From Bacillota bacterium (GTDB taxonomy: Bacteria; Bacillota; Clostridia; Lachnospirales; Lachnospiraceae), in assembly GCA_023435895.1 (NCBI GenBank), contig JAEZLH010000007.1, positions 108,218 through 172,217 on the forward strand: a stretch of 64,000 nucleotides of DNA. Direction: 5' to 3'. Position 1 is the stretch's first letter, and each line of letters opens with the position of its first letter. The notes under the pieces are model-generated. The model ran no database searches. It was not told the origin of the DNA and saw only the letters and a list, made by a program, of their open reading frames with translations. Shown here piece by piece: positions 27,017 to 36,593 of the stretch. Position numbers and translations under genes: made by a program.

Positions 27017-29569
27017 TTATTCAAGGTAAGATATAAATATATTACCTGCAGATTCAAACATCTGTTTTGCATCATTCATTCCAATTTTCTTTGCTCCTCC
27101 ATCAGCCGGATCAATAACCTTGATGTTCAGTGAATCATAGCCATAAATCAAAACTGCATGAGAGGAATCTTTCATAGCCAACACCGGTCTTTCCTTTGAG
27201 ACATAATACAGAACGTCACTAAGGGTTGTTCCTGTTAAACGTATGGGCATTAATTTCGAGTGCGTTCTTAATACCTCGTAAGCTGAACTTTGCTGTGTAT
27301 CCAACTGATCCATGGTTAACGTAATCCCTTGGTATTCTAACATTAACTTAATACAGCTTTCAACACTCTTAGATGATGTGGATGACCAATTCATATCTAC
27401 AATGCGAGTAATAGTATTATCACCAACCATTGCCTGCACTCCTCTTTCCCACACCAGTTGATTATCCGAACTAAACACAACTCCGACCTCATCTCTTGCC
27501 TTTGAGATTGCGTCAGCCGCCAGTTCATAGGAACCGTCGATACCTCCTGTTACATAAGGATAGTAATAAAGATTCTTTTGCTCAACTTGGGTTAACCGAA
27601 GCGTTGAGTCTTGATTGATTACGGTGTTTACTGTAGAAACAACCTTTGGTTTCTGTTTCATCTTAAACTCTTTGGGTAATGTCATATAACATTCTATTAA
27701 CCCCTTGTCATTGGACTTGGTACTAATGCCCAGCAAGGAGGTTCCCGCTTTTACCTGATTCATAATAAAATCGGATGGAGCGGACTCATATCCGCTTCCT
27801 CCCTCACTTTTTTTAATTCTACGAAGCTCTAAAATATTATCCTTCACGGATACTCCGGTTACATAATAACCACTTTTTTTATAGGTTTTTAATACCGTTT
27901 TATTTACGTCTGCTATCTCCACTGAATCGATTGGTGCCAAGATAGTACCGTCCACCATTGATATGATATCATTATTTTTGATAAATCCATACACAATATT
28001 TGTATCTATCTTGTCCAGCAGTCTAATGTTATATCCCTCCGGGGCAGTGATTGTCTGTTTCTCACCGCTATCCAGATTCATAATATTAATCTTTGTGGAA
28101 GCTTTCAAATCCGGATTTTCCTGCCAAGCAATGCGATTGCCTTCCGGCAAAATCACAACTTGATTATGGTCAATGTTTTCTGCTATTTCAGTTAAATGTC
28201 CGGTAGTCATATTGTAAGCATAAATAGTATTATAGATATTAAAATAAAACATGTCCTTGGCATTTAAATACGATAGTTCTCCAATATTTTCTTTTAGCGT
28301 CTGATAGGACTCTTCTACCGGAATATAGACTCGTTCTTCTACTCTGTTTTCCGCTTTTATGAACCGATACAAAAGAATGCCCACATGACCTTCATACTGG
28401 CCACGGTTCATATAGCCATATACCAAAAAGTCCATATTTCCTTCCGCATCCATATCTAGTATGCGTATATCATGTTGATCGTATAAATCACGAACATAGT
28501 CCGATTGCTTTTGCTGGAAGGAAAATACCTTAGTAATTTCATTATCACTCAGATTGTACATCCATAAAGATCCGTCCCTTACAAATGCAATCTTATTCTT
28601 ATCAACCGAAGGCATATAAGAAATCTGAGTATTATTTGTAACTCCAAGCTTTAACCGGCTCTTCGAAACATCTGCCATTCCCACATCAAAAACAGATTCC
28701 ATTCTTCTTTCATAATTATAAAGGTGCATACGATCCGTGTCATAATGTACTCGATAGAACTCTATAACGTGATAACGCTCCACATTATCTCCAACCTTTG
28801 CTTCAATATAATAATTTAATTCGATGGATGCCATACTTTGATATATCTCTTTTATTGTCGGAACGACCTCTGAAACCACCTTAGGCTTAAGCGTTCCCCA
28901 ACTAATCATATCCATATTTGAATTTTCCATTGTCACATAGGAAAGTGTAGGCGTTGTGCTTAATTTCGTCGGATTGCTCAAATATAGTTCCATGGTAGGC
29001 GCCGTCTTTTTATCCATGATTGCTTTATGAAAATCCATTACAAAGTCTATATTTTCCTTTATATGAGCCTCTCCAAACACTTTAACTCTTTGGAAATAAT
29101 ATAATTTTTGACTCTTGCTGTTAATCAAAGCAATCTTTACTGCGTATTCCTTCCCGGTGGTTAGTGTTGCATTCAATTTGATTTTGGCGGACTTATTCTC
29201 CCCACTGTCTTCAAATACACTTACTGATGAACTTTCTATTAATTTATTATCTACAAGTTCTCTGACTTCATAGTTTAACTTCTTTACTTTCTGCTTCTCA
29301 TTCTTAAATAATACCTCAAAGGTTTGATCGGTTCCAAGCGGGGCAACCCCTTCCCTTATCTTATCAGCGGATATATTACTGCTATAACCATGCAGCATGT
29401 TGATGACACGTTCATTGGTCTTTATGGTGACCAATGGAAAAGTTGCATCCTCCATAACAGTAGTATTGTCTTGATTAAATACTACCTCTTTGATGTCCCT
29501 ACTAAAATAAAATATGGCACCCACAAATATTACGATCAAAATAATCGTACGATAAATATATTTTAACAT
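27017..29569 (-). CDS. Large membrane-anchored protein with propeller-like middle and C39-like C-terminus
   Basis: The 850-residue protein has one N-terminal transmembrane helix (about 5-23). An extracytoplasmic region follows, with repeated short beta stretches around residues 300-620 (IAFVRDGSLWMYNLSDNEITKVF, KINIMNLDSGEKQTI) that look like a beta-propeller. The last 125 residues resemble C39 peptidases, with His804 (SSHAVLIYGYD) and Asp820 (VIDPADGG). The position aligned by eye with the nucleophilic cysteine is Ser735, so the domain may be inactive. Start ATG at 29569 follows GGAGGTAGTG. I do not recognise a characterised homologue. Confidence 0.7.
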   Translation of the reverse strand: MLKYIYRTIILIVIFVGAIFYFSRDIKEVVFNQDNTTVMEDATFPLVTIKTNERVINMLHGYSSNISADKIREGVAPLGTDQTFEVLFKNEKQKVKKLNYEVRELVDNKLIESSSVSVFEDSGENKSAKIKLNATLTTGKEYAVKIALINSKSQKLYYFQRVKVFGEAHIKENIDFVMDFHKAIMDKKTAPTMELYLSNPTKLSTTPTLSYVTMENSNMDMISWGTLKPKVVSEVVPTIKEIYQSMASIELNYYIEAKVGDNVERYHVIEFYRVHYDTDRMHLYNYERRMESVFDVGMADVSKSRLKLGVTNNTQISYMPSVDKNKIAFVRDGSLWMYNLSDNEITKVFSFQQKQSDYVRDLYDQHDIRILDMDAEGNMDFLVYGYMNRGQYEGHVGILLYRFIKAENRVEERVYIPVEESYQTLKENIGELSYLNAKDMFYFNIYNTIYAYNMTTGHLTEIAENIDHNQVVILPEGNRIAWQENPDLKASTKINIMNLDSGEKQTITAPEGYNIRLLDKIDTNIVYGFIKNNDIISMVDGTILAPIDSVEIADVNKTVLKTYKKSGYYVTGVSVKDNILELRRIKKSEGGSGYESAPSDFIMNQVKAGTSLLGISTKSNDKGLIECYMTLPKEFKMKQKPKVVSTVNTVINQDSTLRLTQVEQKNLYYYPYVTGGIDGSYELAADAISKARDEVGVVFSSDNQLVWERGVQAMVGDNTITRIVDMNWSSTSSKSVESCIKLMLEYQGITLTMDQLDTQQSSAYEVLRTHSKLMPIRLTGTTLSDVLYYVSKERPVLAMKDSSHAVLIYGYDSLNIKVIDPADGGAKKIGMNDAKQMFESAGNIFISYLE

Positions 29570-29671
29570 CACTACCTCCATGACGCTGTTATAACAGCAT
29601 TCAACACAGCATGATTTCTTTCTTCCTCAAATGCTTTCACCTTATATGCCGAACAACTTATGTCCATCTTT

Positions 29672-30868
29672 TTAATTCTGGTTAAATAAGTTAAGAAGGC
29701 ATGGACTTACTCCCAGAAAATCCATGCAATTTTGCAGTTCTTCCTGAGTCTTAATCGTATCTATCTGGGCTTTCTTTCTTTTGACCGCCCGAATCAGTAT
29801 ATTCTTTGGCGTATGTTCCATGTCAATAAATTCTAACAGCTGAACCCGGTATCCTTTCAGTTCTAGTAATTCCGCTCTTAAGGCATCCGTCATTAATGCA
29901 GCCATTCTCTCTTTGATAATACCATATTTCAAAATAGGCTTTAAGGTATCATTATGAATTTGTTGGTTTAATTCATGCTGACAGCAAGGTACAGATAGAA
30001 TAACCTCCGCTCCCCAATTAACTGCCTTAAAGAGTGCATAGTCCGTAGCTGTATCGCAGGCATGTAGCGTTACCACCATATCCACTGAGCTTACCTCTTT
30101 GTAGGATGCAATGTCTCCCACCAGAAAGTTCAATTTATCATATCCGTACCTCTTGCTTAATTGATTGCAATGATCAATAACATCCACCTTTAAATCAAGC
30201 CCCACTATATTGATATGATATCCTTTCATAATTTTCAAATAGTAGTATAGTGCAAAAGTAAGATACGATTTGCCGCAACCAAAGTCCAAAATCGTTAACT
30301 CCCTGTCCTTGTCCAAATTCGGGAGAATATCCTCCACATATTCCAGAAAGCGATTAATCTGTCTGAACTTATCCGACTTTGCTTTTATGAGCATTCCTTC
30401 TTTGTTCATAACACCAAGATCAATTAAAAATGGTAAGGGCTTATTCTCTTCCAATATATAATTTTTCTTTTTATTATGTGACAAATGAGCAATATCCTCA
30501 AGTCCTCCCGCTTCATTTCCCTTCTTGGGAACACTCTGTTTATTTAAAACGGTTACTTTCCCTTTTTTACTGATAAGCAGCGTAGTAATTCCTTTCTCGG
30601 TGGTAAGCTCCGCCTGATGAAAAAGCCCGTCAAACCAGCCAGAAAGTTCCTTCAGTAGCTCCTGATCATCATAATTTTTATGAAAAATTTGATTCCCTCT
30701 ATATTCTGATACCTGATAATACAAGCTATCTTTTAAAATCACCGGTCTGATTTTTATTTTACTAATTCTATTTTTATCAGATGAATTACTGATAATTATT
30801 CCTCTGATTTTATTCTCTATTGCAAGTTCAAACGTTTTCTTAATTACTTGATCCATCGATTTATCCAT
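29672..30868 (-). CDS. SAM-dependent methyltransferase (Methyltransf_32-like)
   Basis: The 398-residue protein has a poorly conserved N-terminal half and a Rossmann methyltransferase domain from about residue 190: LTILDFGCGKSYLTFALYYY (motif I), INIVGLDLKVDVIDHC, FLVGDIASY and VVTLHACDTATDYAL. SVPCCQHELN follows. The HACD and PCCQHEL pair is characteristic of this subgroup, which is thought to act on RNA or protein, but the target is unknown. The ribosome site is weak and the second ATG four codons in is an alternative. Confidence 0.8.
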   Translation of the reverse strand: MDKSMDQVIKKTFELAIENKIRGIIISNSSDKNRISKIKIRPVILKDSLYYQVSEYRGNQIFHKNYDDQELLKELSGWFDGLFHQAELTTEKGITTLLISKKGKVTVLNKQSVPKKGNEAGGLEDIAHLSHNKKKNYILEENKPLPFLIDLGVMNKEGMLIKAKSDKFRQINRFLEYVEDILPNLDKDRELTILDFGCGKSYLTFALYYYLKIMKGYHINIVGLDLKVDVIDHCNQLSKRYGYDKLNFLVGDIASYKEVSSVDMVVTLHACDTATDYALFKAVNWGAEVILSVPCCQHELNQQIHNDTLKPILKYGIIKERMAALMTDALRAELLELKGYRVQLLEFIDMEHTPKNILIRAVKRKKAQIDTIKTQEELQNCMDFLGVSPCLLNLFNQN

Positions 30869-30994
30869 TCTATTACAAGATTTTATATATTACGTCATTT
30901 CATTTCTATTCCTACTCTATTTTAATGTCTTTTCCGCGATAGTACAACCTAATTATTATTAAATTTATCATATTTATCATAAATACACCATTTC

Positions 30995-31022
30995 ACATAA
31001 ACTATCTGCCTTGCATATATTA
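30995..31022 (+). promoter_or_regulatory. Sigma-K-like promoter of the repeat-protein gene
   Basis: AC (30995-30996), 17 bp, then CATATATTA (31014-31022) fits the sigma-K pattern AC-N16/17-CATAnnnTA. The implied start near 31029 leaves a short leader with TTAGGAG before the ATG. The region is AT-rich, so a chance match is possible. Confidence 0.45.
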
Positions 31023-31048
31023 TAACAAAAAGCTTAGGAGTACTTATT

Positions 31049-32845
31049 ATGTCATTCACAATGGGCAGAAGTTATGGCACTTCAAGAAACAGCAAAGTGC
31101 CGAATCACAATGTTAACTCTCAAAACAGGAAGACCTCTGACAACTCCTCCAGGTCATCCTCCAACCATTCTGAGAAACCGGTACCCAAAACTTCAAATAT
31201 AAGTTCGGATAAAACAAATAATCTGGCGAACCCAAATCGTTCAGGACTGTCAAGAACAAACCTTTCAAATGGTGGCTCAATGGGCACTCCCCCAACAACA
31301 ACCCCATCAAATACTCCTAGAACCAACGGTTCCAGTACTACAAGACCGATCTACCCATCCATTCCTAATATCGGAACTCCGCAACCCTCCACTCCTGTAA
31401 ACGGTTCTAGACCCCCTATTCAGGTTCCTCCTACCACAACTACCCCCGGCTCTTCTATTCCTGGCATGACTACTCCTGGTATGAACGCTCCTGGCTCAAC
31501 TACTCCCGGTTTGACTGCTCCTTCCACCACTACCCCGTCCGTTCCCGGATTTACGACTCCTGGCATGAATACTCCTGGCTCAACTACTCCCGGTTTGACT
31601 ACTCCCGGTTTAACCACCCCTGGGATGAGAACTCCTTCCACCACTACCCCGTCTGTTCCCGGATCTATGACTCCTGGCATGACTAGTCCTGGGATGACTA
31701 CTCCTGGCTCAACTACTCCCGGTTTGACCACTCCTGGGATGAGAACTCCTTCCACCACTACCCCGTCTGTTCCCGGATTTACGACTCCTGGTATGACTAC
31801 TCCTTCCACTACTACCCCGTCTGTTCCCGGATCTATGACTCCTGGCATAACTACTCCTGGCACAACTACCCCGGGTTTGACTACTCCTGGTATGACAAGT
31901 CCTGGTATGCGAACTCCTTCTGCTCCGGGCTCTATGACTCCTGGCATGACTACCCCAGGCATGACTACTCCTGGCTCAAATGTTATACCCATGCCAAGAA
32001 ATGGTGTTACGGCGCCAATTATTAATCAGAACAGAAATAATCAGCCGCCTACTGGGTTTCCTCCATATTTTTATGGAACAACCCCACAAGTTACTCCAGC
32101 ACCCGCACCGATGCCCAGACCTTCCACTATGCCTAATCAAAACGCTGGCCAAATGCCTTCCACTATGCCAAGTCAAAACCCTGGGCAAATGCCTTCCACT
32201 ATGCCAAGTCAAAACCCTGGCCAGATGCCTTCCACTATGCCAGGTCAAAACGCCGGACAAATGCCTTCCACTATGCCTAATCAAAACGCCGGACAAATGC
32301 CTTCCACCTCACCCGTTCCAAACCAGTCAACTCCATCTATGCCAGGAACAAGTACCGTTCCAGGCACATTAAGAATGCCTCAGGTTCCAGGAGGCGGTGC
32401 AGGAATGGTACCCGGGACTACGGATGCACAAAGTATACCCGCTATGAATCCTTACAGTGCCCCCATGGGAGTACCCTTATTCCCTCTCTATGGTTATGAT
32501 AACACCTCCGATTATGAAAAAGATGTTCAATATATCAGACATTTATATCCCAAGGCAGCAAAAATCATACAACATGAAATCGATAGTGAAGCAGATCATT
32601 TGGAATATGACGGCAGCCTAATGTTTGATGAACACCCTGATAAGGTATCCATGGAGTTAGTAGCAGACCGCATTTATGCAAAGCTCAAAGATGTTATTGA
32701 TCAACCCCAAGTGGAAGCAGAAAGTATTTATTTATTCCCAACGGATGTATCACGTGATTATCTTCACGATTTAGTATATGTTATGTTTATAAACGAAGTT
32801 TTCAATCGCAGAAGACGTTACAGAGGACGAAAACGCTGGTTTTAG
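31049..32845 (+). CDS. Repeat protein with elastin-like PGxTT pentads and a conserved-looking C-terminal domain
   Basis: The 598-residue protein has no signal peptide. Residues 1-125 are Ser/Asn/Thr-rich. About 128-310 is a repeat of roughly five residues (PGMTT, PGSTT, PGLTT) broken by TPSTTTPSVPG spacers. About 360-420 holds five 12-residue units of the type MPSQNPGQMPST. The last 115 residues are a folded-looking acidic domain (YDNTSDYEKDVQYIRHLYPKAAKIIQHEIDSE) ending in RRRRYRGRKRWF. The period is five, not three, so it is elastin-like rather than collagen-like. The sigma-K-like promoter suggests a spore coat or exosporium protein. Function unknown. Confidence 0.8.
   Translation: MSFTMGRSYGTSRNSKVPNHNVNSQNRKTSDNSSRSSSNHSEKPVPKTSNISSDKTNNLANPNRSGLSRTNLSNGGSMGTPPTTTPSNTPRTNGSSTTRPIYPSIPNIGTPQPSTPVNGSRPPIQVPPTTTTPGSSIPGMTTPGMNAPGSTTPGLTAPSTTTPSVPGFTTPGMNTPGSTTPGLTTPGLTTPGMRTPSTTTPSVPGSMTPGMTSPGMTTPGSTTPGLTTPGMRTPSTTTPSVPGFTTPGMTTPSTTTPSVPGSMTPGITTPGTTTPGLTTPGMTSPGMRTPSAPGSMTPGMTTPGMTTPGSNVIPMPRNGVTAPIINQNRNNQPPTGFPPYFYGTTPQVTPAPAPMPRPSTMPNQNAGQMPSTMPSQNPGQMPSTMPSQNPGQMPSTMPGQNAGQMPSTMPNQNAGQMPSTSPVPNQSTPSMPGTSTVPGTLRMPQVPGGGAGMVPGTTDAQSIPAMNPYSAPMGVPLFPLYGYDNTSDYEKDVQYIRHLYPKAAKIIQHEIDSEADHLEYDGSLMFDEHPDKVSMELVADRIYAKLKDVIDQPQVEAESIYLFPTDVSRDYLHDLVYVMFINEVFNRRRRYRGRKRWF
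31430..31975 (+). repeat. Coding repeats encoding (PGxTT)n
   Basis: About 180 codons of 15-bp units (ACTCCTGGCATGACT and variants), grouped into longer blocks separated by TCCACCACTACCCCGTCTGTTCCCGG-type spacers. Near-identical copies suggest expansion by slippage or recombination. The repeat also keeps long reading frames open on the opposite strand; these are not genes. Confidence 0.9.
32125..32305 (+). repeat. Five 36-bp coding repeats (12-residue units)
   Basis: The units encode MP(N/S/G)QN(A/P)GQMPST in tandem, distinct in sequence and period from the upstream pentads. Confidence 0.9.
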
Positions 32846-32872
32846 CACTTATAATCCTATAGGTATAAAGAT

Positions 32873-32901
32873 AGAGGGGTCTGGTTATTATTGACCCCTC
32901 T
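32873..32901 (+). terminator. Hairpin after the repeat-protein gene
   Basis: AGAGGGGTC/GACCCCTCT with an 11-base loop. The T-run is weak, so it is a likely rather than certain terminator. Confidence 0.55.
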
Positions 32902-32975
32902 GATTTATAATGCATTGGTGAACGTTATGATAACATCCGTCATACGTATTTTCAATTATATACATAGTCACTGCT

Positions 32976-33770
32976 TTAATAACTGTCATTTAGTACAGGA
33001 GTGGCAAGGGTTATAGTACTCTTGTCGGTCAGTTCATTATAGGTTATTGCAATTTGGATATTGATTTTATTTCCCATTGAACTAACATATTCATTTAACA
33101 TACCGGTATAACCATATACCGTATAAACATCTCCCTCATCATATTCCATTGCGATTTTTCCCTGCAAATCTTCAACCAAATTCTTAGAAATTTCATGCTT
33201 TTGTGCTTTGCTTAAGTTCCCATCCTTACTACCTTCATACTTCATGGTTGTTTGAAGATCTTTCACACCGATCAATCTCATTTCTTTCTCTAGTTCTTTT
33301 TTATATTTGTCAATACTGCCGATGCTATCCGTCACCGTAATTCTGGCAATGATATAGTACTTTACTTGTGAGTTACCCGAACTCTTTTCTTCCACACTGG
33401 AAACCTTTAATTCTGTAGATGCTTTCTTCGCTTTTTTATAGTAGTAATATTCATTTCTTGAACTATCTTTCCACTCTTTAAAATCGCTGTCTATTACCAA
33501 TCCAATTGAGTCTGCCAGATTATAAATAATATCTTCTCTTCCTGCTTTCGTCAATCTTTCCTTATTGTACTGTGCAACAATCTGAAGAGTACTTTGCATT
33601 TTTGCCGTATCTGATTTTACAAATGCTTCCGTTATTTGTACCTGATCATGGAACACGCTATTCATTATTAGTTGAGCACCTACTGCAACCCATAGCACAA
33701 CCACAATATAAAGGGTAATTCTAAGTTGTTTTATTGAAAATGTATCTTTTAATTTGTAAAATATCTTCAT
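32976..33770 (-). CDS. YwmB-family protein (TATA-box-binding-like fold), membrane anchored
   Basis: The 264-residue protein has one N-terminal hydrophobic helix (about 18-36) and an exported body. The C-terminal GYTGMLNEYVSSMGNKINIQIAITYNELTDKSTITLATPVL resembles the end of Bacillus YwmB (DUF1779). The function of that family is not established. The start ATG has GAGGAGGATTTTCG. Neighbours give no clue to its role. Family assignment is from memory of the conserved tail, so moderate confidence. Confidence 0.6.
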   Translation of the reverse strand: MKIFYKLKDTFSIKQLRITLYIVVVLWVAVGAQLIMNSVFHDQVQITEAFVKSDTAKMQSTLQIVAQYNKERLTKAGREDIIYNLADSIGLVIDSDFKEWKDSSRNEYYYYKKAKKASTELKVSSVEEKSSGNSQVKYYIIARITVTDSIGSIDKYKKELEKEMRLIGVKDLQTTMKYEGSKDGNLSKAQKHEISKNLVEDLQGKIAMEYDEGDVYTVYGYTGMLNEYVSSMGNKINIQIAITYNELTDKSTITLATPVLNDSY

Positions 33771-33992
33771 CGAAAATCCTCCTCAAATATGGTTCTCGTT
33801 ATTTCACCTAACATTATAACCATATTTTGGTTGTTTATTCGATTTGTTTCATAACAGGAATATATTATTGTGATTTGGTCATATAAAAAAGTAAATAAGA
33901 TTTATTTTGTTTTGCTATACTGAAATAAAATTCCATGCTATAATGAGTTAACATTTTCAGAATACCAAACAAATACGCTAAGGAGGTTTTCT

Positions 33993-34493
33993 ATGACATT
34001 GCCAAGATTATACCGAAGACGCTTCATCCCAGACGAACTACTCCATTTAAAGGACGATATCATCTTAGTATTGCAGGATAATTTAATTATTACAACATGG
34101 AAGACACTGCACCCCAGAGGCGATATCTCCAGAGGAATCTCCGCATATTATTTTGATAAAGGCTATAAGATCAGTAAAGTATACAACAAAGACAATCAAG
34201 TTGTATACTGGTACTGTGACATTATACAGGCAAAAAAAGATCCCGACAAAAATACCGTCATAATAGAGGATCTGTTGCTTGACGTTATCCTATATGATGA
34301 CGGTATGGTTCGTATTATGGATATCGATGAATTATGTGATGCAGTTGATCAAGGACTCATTACATCTGCTGAATCCAGCTATGCCTTACGGACATTGAAT
34401 TCCTTGCTTAACCTTATCTACAAAGGTGAGTTTCATGAACTTCAAGCTCCTGTTAATGAAGCAGAACTTCTTACTCCTCTTCCAGCATATTAA
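33993..34493 (+). CDS. DUF402-family protein
   Basis: The 166-residue protein has the DUF402 pattern: VYNKDNQVVYWYCDIIQAKKDPDKNTVIIEDLLLDVILYDDGMVRIMDIDEL, followed by a helical tail. Characterised relatives are nucleoside di/triphosphate phosphatases with a YxxD and D-x-D metal site. The ATG has AAGGAGGTTTTCT. Its last 23 bases overlap the end of rpiB on the other strand. Confidence 0.75.
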   Translation: MTLPRLYRRRFIPDELLHLKDDIILVLQDNLIITTWKTLHPRGDISRGISAYYFDKGYKISKVYNKDNQVVYWYCDIIQAKKDPDKNTVIIEDLLLDVILYDDGMVRIMDIDELCDAVDQGLITSAESSYALRTLNSLLNLIYKGEFHELQAPVNEAELLTPLPAY

Positions 34494-34902
34494 TTCTTCG
34501 AATATGTCTTTCATCCTGTGAAAAAGGAGTTTCAAGAAAGGTCTCTACTATCTTTAATGCGTGTCCTATGCCTATTACTCTGGCTCCCATAGCCAGGACA
34601 TTTGCGTCATTGTGCAATCTGGTTGCTTCTGCGCTAAAGCAATCATGGCATAATGCGGCGCGAATTCCTGTCATTTTGTTGGCAGCTATGGAAATCCCAA
34701 TTCCTGTCCCACAAATCAGTATACCCAAATCGCATTCTTTGTTCTGTATTGCCTTACCTACTGCCTTTGCATAGTCCGGATAATCACTTGTAGTTACTTT
34801 GCCGCAGCCAAAATCCTTATATTCGATTCCTTTTGAATCCAGCAACTTCATAATTGCCTCTTTCATCTCGTATCCCACATGATCATTTCCCAAAGCTATC
34901 AT
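34471..34902 (-). CDS. rpiB: Ribose-5-phosphate isomerase B
   Basis: The 143-residue enzyme interconverts ribose 5-phosphate and ribulose 5-phosphate. MIALGNDHVGYEMKEAIMKLL, LGILICGTGIGISIAANKMTGIRAALCHDCFSAEATRLHNDANVLAMGARVIG contains the active-site cysteine (ILICGTG) and the phosphate-binding GTGIG loop. It lies 12 bp after ywlE; the tsaC-ywlE-rpiB order matches Bacillus ywlC-ywlE-ywlF. Confidence 0.96.
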   Translation of the reverse strand: MIALGNDHVGYEMKEAIMKLLDSKGIEYKDFGCGKVTTSDYPDYAKAVGKAIQNKECDLGILICGTGIGISIAANKMTGIRAALCHDCFSAEATRLHNDANVLAMGARVIGIGHALKIVETFLETPFSQDERHIRRINMLEEE

Positions 34903-34914
34903 CTGTCATCTCTC

Positions 34915-35364
34915 CTATTCTTCATTCAGTTTATAAAGTGTCTTTTTTACCAGTCTTCCTAACTCGATGTAGCACTCCTCATAATCCATCAAAGTGCCAC
35001 CATACGGATCTACCACATCACCGCTTTCGCCTGCAAAATCCTTAATCGTATCGATATTTTTCGTATCCGGATACTCCTCTAATATTTTCTTCATCTGACT
35101 ATAAGTCATTGTAAGAATCATCGTATCGTCATCAATATCTGAAGCATCCAATCCCTTGGATACATGACCCGGCAATTCCAGATCATGTTTCTTTAATACA
35201 ATTTCGGCTTTTGGATTAATTGGTTCCGAGAAGAGAACCACTAATCCTCTAGACATTACCTCCATATCGCTGACCTTTTCCAAGTTCTTATAGATTGCTT
35301 CCGCAATGGGACTTCTGCAGGTATTTCCCGTACATACAAATATCAGCTTTTTATAGTTCCCCAT
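34915..35364 (-). CDS. ywlE: Low-molecular-weight protein phosphatase, YwlE (protein-arginine phosphatase) type
   Basis: The P-loop FVCTGNTCRSPIAE is a C-x5-R phosphatase signature. The Thr after the catalytic Cys-Thr-Gly-Asn is the residue that favours phospho-arginine in YwlE. The general acid loop VVDPYGG is present near residue 118. The ORF extends upstream, but ATG at 35364 with GGAGGTTAGT gives a normal 149 residues. Its neighbours in Bacillus (ywlC, ywlF) are the same as here. No mcsB is in this window. Confidence 0.85.
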   Translation of the reverse strand: MGNYKKLIFVCTGNTCRSPIAEAIYKNLEKVSDMEVMSRGLVVLFSEPINPKAEIVLKKHDLELPGHVSKGLDASDIDDDTMILTMTYSQMKKILEEYPDTKNIDTIKDFAGESGDVVDPYGGTLMDYEECYIELGRLVKKTLYKLNEE

Positions 35365-35423
35365 ACTAACCTCCAAAATGTGCTCATCCGCACCGTAAAA
35401 CATGTCCACCATCTTACTGCTCT

Positions 35424-36482
35424 TTACTGGACATTCACTATGTGATATCCGGCTGCCTTCAATAATCTGTTCATAATAGCTTGTCCCAAATGATTGTCCG
35501 AGAAGCTCTCTGAATAAATGTACTCGGTATGCAGCTGATCAAACTCCCGAAGAATCGCATAAAGTCCTGCTGCAATTGTTGCCTCTTCTGCCCTTGAGCC
35601 AATGGTCTTAACCGTCCCATATCGGTAGAAATCCTTTGTCTCCAGTGTCGCAATCACCCCGACCGTGTTACCGTTCTCTGTGTTTTCTCTTGCCTTGTTA
35701 TTTATCGCCTCTACAACAGCCTGAGTTTTCCCCTCATAAATTGTTAAATTACCTTCCGGAGCATAATGGCGATATTTCATTCCCGGTGCCCTTGGGATCA
35801 AATTCTCATCGGGGTTTAAGTTCATGATTGCAAGATCATATTCTATCTCCCCAATTACATTCTCAAGCATGGCTTTTGTAATACACCCCGGCCTTAAAAT
35901 AAGTGGGGTATCCCCGGACAAATCCACAATTGTGGACTCAAGACCTAGTGTTGCATTGCCTCCGTCGATAATCATATCAATCTTCCCATTCAAATCCTGA
36001 AAGACATGATTTGCGGTTGTCGGACTTGGCTTGCCAGATAGATTGGCACTGGGTGCTGCGATAAATATACCCGAATCCTTAATCAACTGTCTTGCAATCT
36101 GATTAGCTGGGAGTCTTATAGCTACCGTATCCAGTCCACCTGTTGTTTGTTTTGGTACATTCTCCGCTTTATTCAGTATAATCGTCAGCGGTCCAGGCCA
36201 AAAAACCTCCGCCAGACGATATGCTTTTGGTGAAATATCTTTCGCAAGAACCTCCATATCCTTTACTGATGCAATATGTACAATCAAAGGATTATCAGAA
36301 GGTCTTCCTTTTGCTTCATAAATTTTTTTTGATGCTTCCTTATCCAAGGCGTTTGCACCAAGCCCATACACTGTTTCAGTGGGAAAAGCAACCAATCCTC
36401 CTTTTAGCAGAATTGCTATTGCTTCTTGAAGGAGTCCATCCTCTCTCTCCAGTGCTTCTATTTTAACTATCTTTGTATTCAT
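35424..36482 (-). CDS. tsaC: Threonylcarbamoyl-AMP synthase (Sua5/YwlC)
   Basis: The first step of the t6A37 tRNA modification. The YrdC-type domain (about 1-205) has GGLVAFPTETVYGLGANAL, KGRPSDNPLIVHI and APSANLSGKPSPTTA. A linker with APGMKYRHYAPEG and the C-terminal Sua5 domain (about 235-352) follow. Length 352 is the long Sua5 form. It heads the tsaC-ywlE-rpiB operon. Confidence 0.95.
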   Translation of the reverse strand: MNTKIVKIEALEREDGLLQEAIAILLKGGLVAFPTETVYGLGANALDKEASKKIYEAKGRPSDNPLIVHIASVKDMEVLAKDISPKAYRLAEVFWPGPLTIILNKAENVPKQTTGGLDTVAIRLPANQIARQLIKDSGIFIAAPSANLSGKPSPTTANHVFQDLNGKIDMIIDGGNATLGLESTIVDLSGDTPLILRPGCITKAMLENVIGEIEYDLAIMNLNPDENLIPRAPGMKYRHYAPEGNLTIYEGKTQAVVEAINNKARENTENGNTVGVIATLETKDFYRYGTVKTIGSRAEEATIAAGLYAILREFDQLHTEYIYSESFSDNHLGQAIMNRLLKAAGYHIVNVQ

Positions 36483-36593
36483 GATTTGTACTCCCTGTGG
36501 CTAGTACCTTTGTACTACTGTTTATAACCGTAACATTCATTATATCACGTAAATGTCAGAATATCAAACAGATGATTTTTTATTTACATTTAT

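Noticed and set aside
31420..31992. A 190-residue antisense reading frame made of PGVVxPGV repeats
   Set aside because: It is the mirror of the PGxTT coding repeat; it stays open only because the repeat lacks stop codons and it has no ribosome site.
31049..32845. Reading the Thr/Pro/Gly repeats as collagen-like
   Set aside because: Glycine recurs about every five residues, not every three, so no collagen triple helix is expected.
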